From: Cellulomonas sp. Leaf395
GTDB taxonomy: Bacteria; Actinomycetota; Actinomycetes; Actinomycetales; Cellulomonadaceae
Length of the DNA: 64,000 bases
Assembly (NCBI RefSeq): GCF_001424125.1
Contig: NZ_LMQI01000005.1
Coordinates: 940,473 to 1,004,472 of the forward strand
Direction of reading: 5' to 3'
Part shown: piece by piece, positions 53,670 to 60,777 of the stretch
How the letters are laid out: each line of letters begins with the position of its first letter
How positions within the stretch are numbered: position 1 is the stretch's first letter
Notes under the pieces: model-generated
What the model saw: only the letters and a program-made list of their open reading frames with translations
Told to the model about the DNA's origin: nothing
Databases searched by the model: none
Made by a program: the position numbers and the translations under genes

Positions 53670-54697
53670 CCCTCGGTCCCGGCGGTCGCGCCCGTGCCCT
53701 CGGGCACCCGCGGCGAGCGGTCCACCGGCGGGAGCTCGACGGCCGCGGGCAGCGGAGTCTCCTCCTCGCCGAACCCGTAGTGCCCGTTGGTCCCGGCGAT
53801 CCGACCGGCGAGCGCGAGCGGCACGTTGACCTGCCCGGTGACGACCTCGGTCCCCGAGACGGTCGTCAGGGTCGCGGCCAGGTCCTGGTCGGCCAGCACG
53901 GCATCGGTGAGGCTGCCCTCGCCGCGAGGGCCATCGGCAAGCGCCGCACCGGACGACAGCTCCTGCGCCGCGCTCAGCACGGCGAGCTGGGCGGCCACGG
54001 ACTCGTCGGGCACCGCGGTGGGCGTCGCACCCTCGGCCGGCTGCTCGAACGGCACGCCGAGGACGACGATCGCGTCGGCGGGGACGGTCACCTGGTCCGC
54101 CACGGTCACCAGCGGGCTGTCGCTCTCGCTCGACGACAGGAGCTCCAGCAGCACGGAGGCGTCGTCGGAGAGCACGTCCGGGTTGCTCGGGTCGGCCGTC
54201 ACGAGCGCCTGCACGAGGGCCGAGGCGAGCTCCCCCTCCACGCCGGCGTCGTCGGCCGGGACCGGGTCGAGGTACGTGAGCAGCTGACCGACGAGGGCCT
54301 GACGGAAGGTCCGCGCGTCCGGGTCCGCCCAGGTCTCGGTCAAGGTCACGTGCGCGGTGACGCTCGCGCCGGACTCCTCGAGCCGCTCGTCGATCGCGGT
54401 GCGGGTCGACTCGTCGACCTCCCCGAGCGCGATGACGGCCACGCGGCGGTCGGCGAGCGAGCCGTCGAGCAGCTGCGGTCCTGCGGCGTCGATGTACGTC
54501 TCGGCGTCCTGCAGGGCGCCGGACGTCGTGTCGAGCTCGGCCCGCAGAGCGTCCTTCTCGCCGCGCAGCTGCTCGACCTGACCGGTGAGCGTGTCCCCGA
54601 TCGTCTCCTTGAGCGGGCCGGCGCCGAGGGCGATGCCGACGGCGAGCGCGAGGAAGACGGAGATGAGCGAGACGATGTGGTAGCGGAAGTCGATCAC
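53666..54697 (-). CDS. steB: SteB/MctB-like membrane protein
   Basis: 343 residues from the GTG at 54697. The N-terminus MIDFRYHIVSLISVFLALAVGIALGAGPLKE is one membrane helix and the family hallmark, followed by a coiled coil (about 35-65) and an extracytoplasmic domain. Homologue of Rv1698, described as the copper channel MctB, and of C. glutamicum SteB, which acts with SteA in cell separation. Gene order steA-steB is kept here. Confidence 0.9.
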   Translation of the reverse strand: MIDFRYHIVSLISVFLALAVGIALGAGPLKETIGDTLTGQVEQLRGEKDALRAELDTTSGALQDAETYIDAAGPQLLDGSLADRRVAVIALGEVDESTRTAIDERLEESGASVTAHVTLTETWADPDARTFRQALVGQLLTYLDPVPADDAGVEGELASALVQALVTADPSNPDVLSDDASVLLELLSSSESDSPLVTVADQVTVPADAIVVLGVPFEQPAEGATPTAVPDESVAAQLAVLSAAQELSSGAALADGPRGEGSLTDAVLADQDLAATLTTVSGTEVVTGQVNVPLALAGRIAGTNGHYGFGEEETPLPAAVELPPVDRSPRVPEGTGATAGTEG

Positions 54698-54770
54698 AGT
54701 GCGAGGTCTCCGTCGGGTACGTCACCGGCGAGGACCGGGACCAGGTGCAAGGGGCGGGCGGCGGCGGGGC

Positions 54771-55949
54771 TCATCCGAACAGACCGCCGAACCACGACGT
54801 GATGTCGTCGATACGGGCGCCGGAGAGGCCGATCAAGGTCTGGCCCGCCGCGGTCGAGGCCAGAGCCACGCCGAGGGCGAGGAGTCCGGACAGGACCAGG
54901 AGCGTGAGCTGGAGGTTCGAGATCCGGTTCCGGTAGAGCCGCGACACGCCCTTCGCGTCGACCAGCTTGCTGCCGACCCGCAGGCGGGTCAGGAAGGTGC
55001 TCGCCATGCCGGAGCGGCCCTTGTCGAGGAACTCCACCAGCGTGGCGTGCGTGCCGACGGCAACGATGAGCTCGGCGCCCTTGTCGTCGGCGAGGAGCAT
55101 CGCGACGTCCTCGCTCGTGCCGGTGGCGGGGAACACGACATGGTTGACGTCGAGCTGCTCCACGCGGGCGAGCCCCGGTGCGCGACCATCGCGGTAGGCG
55201 TGCACGACCACCTCCGCACCGCACATCAGGGCGCGGTCGGAGACGGAGTCCATGTCGCCGACGATGAGGTCGGGCTTCCACCCGGCATCGAGGATCGCGT
55301 CCGCTCCGCCGTCGACACCGATGAGCACCGGCCGGTACTCCCGGATGTACGGGCGCAGCGTGACGAGGTCTTCCTTGTAGTGGTAGCCGCGCACGACGAT
55401 GAGCACGTGCCGACCGTCGATCTCGGTCGAGATGTCCGGCACCCCGATTCCGTCGAGGAGCAGGTCCCGCTCGCGGCGCAGGTAGTCCATCGTGTTCGCC
55501 GCGAACGACTCGAGCTGCACCGAGAGGCCGGCGCGGGCCTCTTCCATCGCCGCCGCGACGCTCGCCTCGGTCTGCAGCACGCCCTCGGCGACGAGCGTCT
55601 CCCCGTCGTACACCGAGGCGTCGACGATCCGGAGCCGATGCCCCTCGGTGACGGCCATGACGTCCGCACCGAGGTCGTCGATCAGCGGGATGCCCGCCTC
55701 GATGAGGATCTCCGGACCGAGGTTGGGATAACGCCCCGACGTCGAGCGCGCCGCGTTGAGCACCACCGACGGCTGGCACGCCACGAGCGCCTCCGCGGAG
55801 ACCCGGTCGAGGTCGAGGTGGTCGATGACCGCAATGTCACCGGGCCGCAGACGCTTGGTCAGTGCCTTGGTCCGAGGGTCGACACGTGCCGGACCGGCGA
55901 CGACGCCGGGTTCGGGCAGGGCGGTGCGCTTGCGCAGGGAAGCTCTCAT
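54771..55949 (-). CDS. steA: SteA-like putative cytokinetic ring protein
   Basis: 392 residues. The middle contains a thiamine-pyrophosphokinase-like fold (GVDGGADAILDAGWKPDLIVGDMDSVSDRAL). A single C-terminal helix (LTLLVLSGLLALGVALASTAAG) with a short tail anchors it. SteA works with SteB at division sites in Corynebacterium. Rv1697 holds the same place. It is encoded six bases downstream of recN. Confidence 0.9.
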   Translation of the reverse strand: MRASLRKRTALPEPGVVAGPARVDPRTKALTKRLRPGDIAVIDHLDLDRVSAEALVACQPSVVLNAARSTSGRYPNLGPEILIEAGIPLIDDLGADVMAVTEGHRLRIVDASVYDGETLVAEGVLQTEASVAAAMEEARAGLSVQLESFAANTMDYLRRERDLLLDGIGVPDISTEIDGRHVLIVVRGYHYKEDLVTLRPYIREYRPVLIGVDGGADAILDAGWKPDLIVGDMDSVSDRALMCGAEVVVHAYRDGRAPGLARVEQLDVNHVVFPATGTSEDVAMLLADDKGAELIVAVGTHATLVEFLDKGRSGMASTFLTRLRVGSKLVDAKGVSRLYRNRISNLQLTLLVLSGLLALGVALASTAAGQTLIGLSGARIDDITSWFGGLFG

Positions 55950-55955
55950 CGCCGC

Positions 55956-57686
55956 TCATCGTCCCACGGACGAGAGCTCGAGCAGTTCTGCGGCGTGGGT
56001 CCGCGCCGCATCGGAATCCTCCTGACCTGACAGCATGCGGGCGAGCTCGCGCACCCGCTGGTCCAGCGTGACCAAACGCACGTCCGACTCGGTGACCACG
56101 TCGACCCCGTCGGCGGTCGACTTGGTGACCACGAGGTGGTGGTCGGCGAACGCGGCGACCTGCGCGAGGTGGGTCACGACGAGCACCTGGCTGCCCTGCG
56201 CGAGGGCCGACAACCGTCGGCCGACCTCGATCGCGGCGCGCCCACCGACGCCGGCGTCGACCTCGTCGAACACGAAGGTGCCCGGCCGGGTGGCCCCGGG
56301 TGCCGTGGCGAGCGCGACTTCGATGGCGAGCATCACGCGGGACAGCTCGCCGCCCGACGCGCCCTTGCCCAACGGTCGTGCGGGTGCACCGGCGTGCGGG
56401 ACGAGAAGCATCTCGACCCGGTCGGCACCGTGCGGCCCGGGCTCGTCGGCCGGCTCGACGCTGACGCGCAGCTCCGCACCGCCCATCGCCAGCCCCGACA
56501 GCTCCTCGGAGACCACGCCGGACAGCCGTTCCGCACCGCCGCGCCGACCGGTGGTGAGCTCCGCCGCCAGGGAGTCCAGCCCGGTGTCGAGCCGGGTGCG
56601 GGCCTCGCGCAGCTCCGCGATCCGTTCGTCGCCGCCGTCGAGGTCGAGCAGGCGACGGCCGGCGGTGTCCGCCCAGGCCAGCACCTCGGCGACCGTGGAG
56701 CCGTAGCTGCGTGTCAGGGTGCCCAGCTCGGCACGACGACGCTGGGCGGCGTCGAGGCGCAGCGGGTCCGCCTGCAGGTCCTCGAGGTAGGCGGCCAGTT
56801 CCGTGGAGACGTCCGCGAGCAGGTAACCGGCCTCGGCGACGCGGGTGGCCAGCGCGGCGAGCGCCGGGTCGTGGGTGCCCTCGTGCTCGAGCAGCCGGCG
56901 CGCGAGCTCGATCGTGCCGATCGCCGCGGCGCCCTCGTCGGCGCCGTCCTCGCCGACGAGCGCCGCGTGCGCCCCCGCCGCCGCCGTCCGCAGGTCTTCG
57001 GCGTGCGAGAGCCGGTCGACCTCCTCGGCCAGCGTGACGTCCTCGGCGGGCTGGGGGTCGACCCGCTCCACCTCTGCCAGCCCCAGCCGCAGGAGCTCGG
57101 CCTCGCGCGTCCGGTCCCGTGCCTGGTCGACGAGGTGCGTGAGCTCCGCGTCCACCCGGGCGCGCTCCGCCCAGGCGGCGCGGTAGCGCGCGAGCACCTC
57201 GCGGTGCGCTGCCCCGACGAACTCGTCGAGCGCCTCCCGCTGCACGGCCGGCGACCGCAGGCGCGCCTGGTCGGCCTGGCCGTGCACGGTGACCAGCTCG
57301 TCCGCGAGCTCGGCAAGCACACCCTGCGGCACCGAGCGCCCGCCCACGTACGCCCGCGACCGGCCGGCCGCGCCGTCGGTGCCGGCGCCGACGGTCCGCA
57401 GGAGCACGAGGCTGCCGTCGTCGTCCAGCTCGGCACCGGCCTCCGCCGCCCGCTCCAGCGCGGCGCCACCGACGGCCAGCACGACGCGCCCCTCGACCGC
57501 GGCCGACGTCGACCCGATTCGCACGGTGGCCGGGTCCGCCTTGCCGCCCAGCAGCAGGTTGAGCGCGGTCAGGACCATCGTCTTGCCGGCGCCCGTCTCC
57601 CCCGTCAGGACGGTGAGCCCCGGTCCCAGCTCGACGTGCGCGCGACCGATGACGCCGAGGTTGTCGATGCGGATCTCCTCGATCAC
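55956..57686 (-). CDS. recN: DNA repair protein RecN
   Basis: 576 residues from the GTG at 57686 with GGAGGTGACGGC before it. SMC-like: N-terminal Walker A GETGAGKTM, long coiled-coil centre, C-terminal signature KGASGGELSRVMLAIEVAL and Walker B TFVFDEVDAGVGGRAA. The protein helps repair double-strand breaks. It overlaps the NAD kinase stop by 4 bp. No SOS box is seen in this operon. The ordering tlyA-ppnK-recN matches mycobacteria. Confidence 0.96.
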   Translation of the reverse strand: MIEEIRIDNLGVIGRAHVELGPGLTVLTGETGAGKTMVLTALNLLLGGKADPATVRIGSTSAAVEGRVVLAVGGAALERAAEAGAELDDDGSLVLLRTVGAGTDGAAGRSRAYVGGRSVPQGVLAELADELVTVHGQADQARLRSPAVQREALDEFVGAAHREVLARYRAAWAERARVDAELTHLVDQARDRTREAELLRLGLAEVERVDPQPAEDVTLAEEVDRLSHAEDLRTAAAGAHAALVGEDGADEGAAAIGTIELARRLLEHEGTHDPALAALATRVAEAGYLLADVSTELAAYLEDLQADPLRLDAAQRRRAELGTLTRSYGSTVAEVLAWADTAGRRLLDLDGGDERIAELREARTRLDTGLDSLAAELTTGRRGGAERLSGVVSEELSGLAMGGAELRVSVEPADEPGPHGADRVEMLLVPHAGAPARPLGKGASGGELSRVMLAIEVALATAPGATRPGTFVFDEVDAGVGGRAAIEVGRRLSALAQGSQVLVVTHLAQVAAFADHHLVVTKSTADGVDVVTESDVRLVTLDQRVRELARMLSGQEDSDAARTHAAELLELSSVGR

Positions 57687-58591
57687 GCCGTCACCTCCGG
57701 GGTCGTGGGTCGTGCGGTCGGTCGTGCGGTGGGTCGAGGTGCGCTCGGCCGACCGCGCCACCCGTCCACCGGCAGCCCGAACTTGTTCACCAGGCGGGTC
57801 GTGAACGGCGCGGGTGTCAGCCGCGCCAGCCGCACCGGGATGTCGCTGCGGGTGACCTCGACGCGCGACCCCGGGGGGACCTCGAGACGACGGCGCCCGT
57901 CGAGAGTGACGAGGCCAGCGGCAGGCGACCGCTCGAGCACCTCGACGGCGAGCCGGCTGCGAGGGCCCACGACGAGGGGACGTGCGAACAGCGCGTGCGC
58001 GGAGATGGGGACGAGGATCATGCCGTCGACGTCCGGCCACACCACGGGGCCGCCCGCGGAGAACGCGTGGGCCGTCGAGCCCGTGGCGGTCGCCGCGACG
58101 ACGCCGTCGCAGCCGAACGACGACAGCGGGTGGCCGTCGACCTCCAGGAGCACCTCGAGCATCCGCGAGCGGTCGGCCTTCTCCAGCGCAGCCTCGTTGA
58201 GCGCCCACCCGGTGCCGATGCTGCCGTCGGGCCGGATGACCCGGACGTCCAGGGTGCCGCGCTCCTCGACGTCGAACTCGCCCGCGGTCAGGCGGCGCAC
58301 CGCCTCGCCGACATCCTCACGCTCGCTCTCGGCGAGGAAGCCGACGTGCCCGAGGTTGACGCCCAGCAGGGGCACCGCGGTCCCGCGCGTGAGCTCCGCC
58401 GCCCGCAGGATCGTCCCGTCGCCCCCGAGCACGATGGCGAGCTCGAACGTCGGCAGGTCCGCGGCGACGGCATCTTCCGACGCCAGGACGGCCTCGACAC
58501 CGGCCCGTTCCAGCTCGCGGACGGCGTCGTGGGTGGCCGACACGGCCTCCTCGCGGCCGCGATGGGTGACGACCAGGGCGCGCCGGGTCAC
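57683..58591 (-). CDS. nadK: NAD kinase
   Basis: 302 residues from the GTG at 58591. GGDGTIL is the kinase motif, NLGHVGFLAE follows, and the second domain holds DGVVAATATGSTAHAFSAGGPVV and LVPISAHALFARPLV. A basic Pro/Thr-rich tail of about 20 residues follows. It makes NADP. Overlaps both tlyA and recN by 4 bp. Confidence 0.95.
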   Translation of the reverse strand: MTRRALVVTHRGREEAVSATHDAVRELERAGVEAVLASEDAVAADLPTFELAIVLGGDGTILRAAELTRGTAVPLLGVNLGHVGFLAESEREDVGEAVRRLTAGEFDVEERGTLDVRVIRPDGSIGTGWALNEAALEKADRSRMLEVLLEVDGHPLSSFGCDGVVAATATGSTAHAFSAGGPVVWPDVDGMILVPISAHALFARPLVVGPRSRLAVEVLERSPAAGLVTLDGRRRLEVPPGSRVEVTRSDIPVRLARLTPAPFTTRLVNKFGLPVDGWRGRPSAPRPTARPTARPTTPEVTA

Positions 58592-59409
58592 TGGGCCACC
58601 TCTGCGTCCGCCAGGACGGCGTCCGTGATGAGGGCGACGGGCACCTGAACCGGGTCGGCGCTGTCCGGCCGCGCGAGCCACAGGAAGAACTCGATGTTCC
58701 CGCTCGGTCCGGGCAGCGGGCTGCGGACCACGCCGCGCACGGCAAGACCGAGGTCCGCCGCCGCACGGGCGACACCGACGACGGCATCGACCCACAGCCC
58801 GGGGAGCCGGACGACCCCGCCCGACCCGAGGCGTTCGCGCCCGACCTCGAACTGGGGCTTGACCATCACCAGGAGGTCGGCGTCGGGGCGCGCCACGGCG
58901 ACCAGCGCAGGGAGCACGAGGGTCAGCGAGATGAACGACAGGTCGGCGACGACGAGGTCCGGCTCCGGGGTGACGTCTCCCTCGGTCAGCGTCCGCACGT
59001 TGACACCCTCCCGCACCTCGACCCGCGGGTCCTCGCGCAGCGCGTCGACAAGCTGGTCGTGCCCGACGTCGACGGCGACCACCCGGGTGGCACCCCGGCG
59101 CAGCAGCACGTCGGTGAAGCCGCCGGTGCTCGCGCCCGCGTCCAGGCAGCTCCGCCCGGCGACGACCGGCCCGTCGGGACCGAGCGCGTCGAGGGCACCC
59201 GCCAGCTTGTGCCCGGCGCGCGAGGCGTACCCCGGGTCGGAGTAGTCAGCCCGGACGGACACCTGCCGCTCGTCCGTGACCTGCGCGGCACTGCGCGCCA
59301 CCGCCGTGCCGTCGACGGTCACCCGGCCTGCCGCGATGAGCTCGCCGGCGTGGCGACGCGACCGGGCCAGACCGCGACGCACCAGCTCCGTGTCGAGGCG
59401 TGTGGTCAC
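58588..59409 (-). CDS. tlyA: TlyA family rRNA 2'-O-methyltransferase/hemolysin
   Basis: 273 residues from a GTG. N-terminal S4 domain (LDTELVRRGLARSRRHAGELIAAGRVTV), then the methyltransferase with SRAGHKLAGALDAL, GASTGGFTDVLLRRGA (SAM loop) and VADLSFISLTLVLP, and MVKPQFEVGRE. In mycobacteria TlyA methylates C1409 of 16S and C1920 of 23S rRNA and makes ribosomes sensitive to capreomycin. Confidence 0.94.
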   Translation of the reverse strand: MTTRLDTELVRRGLARSRRHAGELIAAGRVTVDGTAVARSAAQVTDERQVSVRADYSDPGYASRAGHKLAGALDALGPDGPVVAGRSCLDAGASTGGFTDVLLRRGATRVVAVDVGHDQLVDALREDPRVEVREGVNVRTLTEGDVTPEPDLVVADLSFISLTLVLPALVAVARPDADLLVMVKPQFEVGRERLGSGGVVRLPGLWVDAVVGVARAAADLGLAVRGVVRSPLPGPSGNIEFFLWLARPDSADPVQVPVALITDAVLADAEVAQ

Positions 59410-59415
59410 CGCAGG

Positions 59416-59577
59416 TCAGCCCTCCGCGTCCGCGAGCCGGTCCTGGAGGGCACCGTGGACCGCGTCGAACACCGCGACGTGGTCACGCAGCGGATGGTCC
59501 TCGAGGCCCGCCAGAGCCGACAGCGCCTGGTCGACGGCGTCGTCCGACGTCGAGCCCGTGATGGCCGTCTCGCTCAC
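59416..59577 (-). CDS. Small conserved-looking protein, 53 aa
   Basis: Starts at a GTG with GGGAGG 7 nt upstream (a strong ribosome site) and ends 6 bp before tlyA. The chain is acidic and helical (SDDAVDQALSALAGLEDHPLRDHVAVFDAVHGALQDRL...). It was found by reading between the tlyA and HAD genes. The proper ribosome site and codon-like composition support it. Function unknown; a small ribosome- or division-related factor is only a guess. Confidence 0.7.
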   Translation of the reverse strand: MSETAITGSTSDDAVDQALSALAGLEDHPLRDHVAVFDAVHGALQDRLADAEG

Positions 59578-59736
59578 TGCACCGCCTCCCGACGTGGTCG
59601 TGTACCCGCGCGGTCCGCGGAACGCTCACCGCCGGACCCGATGGGCACTGACGCGCCACGGGACGCGCCCACGCTACCTGGCGCGCGGCACATCAACCCG
59701 TCGCCACACACAGGCGGGACCACCCCGGCGGCGCCG
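59578..59736. other. Intergenic region, 159 bp
   Basis: Minus-strand TAGCGT (59676-59671) may be the -10 element for the 53-aa gene/tlyA operon, giving a leader of about 80 nt. Otherwise I see nothing. Confidence 0.4.
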
Positions 59737-60777
59737 TCAGTCGTGGACGAGCTCCGTCGCCAGGTCGGGTACCGACGTCGGGTCGAGCTCGACGCCCGCA
59801 TCGACCGCGGCCCACGCCGCCGCACACGCGGCCCGCACGACGTCGACCTCGTCCTCGACGGACGACGACGTCCCACGACCGAGCTCGAGCCTGCCGTCGA
59901 GCACGCGAGCCGACGCACCGCGGACGGTCCACCAGCCCTCCGAGCCCTGCTGCGGCTCCGGGTGCGCGACGAGCAAGGACCTCAGGTCCGCGCCGATCAG
60001 GTGCGGACGCTCCCCCGGCGCGGCGAGGATGTCGTCGCGCGCCGAGCTCACACCCGTCAGCACGTGCAGGCCGATGTAGCCACCCGCCCGCGCACCGGCG
60101 AGGTCCGTGTCCAGACGGTCCCCGATGACGAGGGTCTCCCGGGCGCCCGCCCGCTCTACCGCCATGTCGTACATCGTGGGCGACGGCTTGCCTGCGCTGT
60201 CCGGAACCACGCCCGTCGCCGCCTGCACGGCGCCGACCAGCGAACCGTTCCCGGGCGCGAACCCGCGTGCCGTCGGCAGGCTCAGGTCCAGGTTCGACGC
60301 CACGTGCCACGCCCCGCGTCCGACGGCGTACGCCGCCTCCGCCAGCTGCGGCCAGCCCACGTCTGGAGAGAAGCCCTGCGCGACCGCCGCAGGATCGTCC
60401 TCGGCCGACTGCACGACGACGTACCCGGCCGCGCGAACGGCCGTGACCAGGCCCGCACCACCGACGACCAGCACCTTCGACCCACGCGGGAGTCGCGTCA
60501 GCAACAGCTGCGCCGCCGCCTGCGCGGCCGTCATGACCTCCGACGGCTCCGCCGCGATGCCCAGCTCCGTGAGCTGGTCCGCGACCGACTCCGGCTCGCG
60601 CGACGCGTTGTTGGTGACGAACACCAGCCGCATGCCCCGCGCACGCGCCGACGTCAGCCCCTCAGCCGCGCCGTCGATCGGCTCGTGGCCGCGGTAGGCC
60701 ACACCGTCCAGGTCGACGAGCGCGAGGTCGAACCGGTCTGCGAGCGGCGTCTGCGAGCCGACGAGACCGCCCGTCAC
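59737..60777 (-). CDS. HAD-IIA family hydrolase (NagD-like)
   Basis: 346 residues from the GTG at 60777, overlapping the upstream stop by 4 bp. Motif I LVDLDGVAYRG, motif II FVTNNASR, motif III KPSPTMYDMAVE and motif IV VIGDRLDTDLAGARAGG; the cap position fits HAD-IIA (NagD/PLP phosphatase). The C-terminal 70 residues are an added domain. It probably dephosphorylates a small metabolite. Position matches Rv1692. Confidence 0.92.
   Translation of the reverse strand: MTGGLVGSQTPLADRFDLALVDLDGVAYRGHEPIDGAAEGLTSARARGMRLVFVTNNASREPESVADQLTELGIAAEPSEVMTAAQAAAQLLLTRLPRGSKVLVVGGAGLVTAVRAAGYVVVQSAEDDPAAVAQGFSPDVGWPQLAEAAYAVGRGAWHVASNLDLSLPTARGFAPGNGSLVGAVQAATGVVPDSAGKPSPTMYDMAVERAGARETLVIGDRLDTDLAGARAGGYIGLHVLTGVSSARDDILAAPGERPHLIGADLRSLLVAHPEPQQGSEGWWTVRGASARVLDGRLELGRGTSSSVEDEVDVVRAACAAAWAAVDAGVELDPTSVPDLATELVHD

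Noticed and set aside
55956..57686. LexA control of recN
   Set aside because: No TCGAAC-N4-GTTCGA in the recN-tlyA operon within this window; the only SOS box seen is at 6975.
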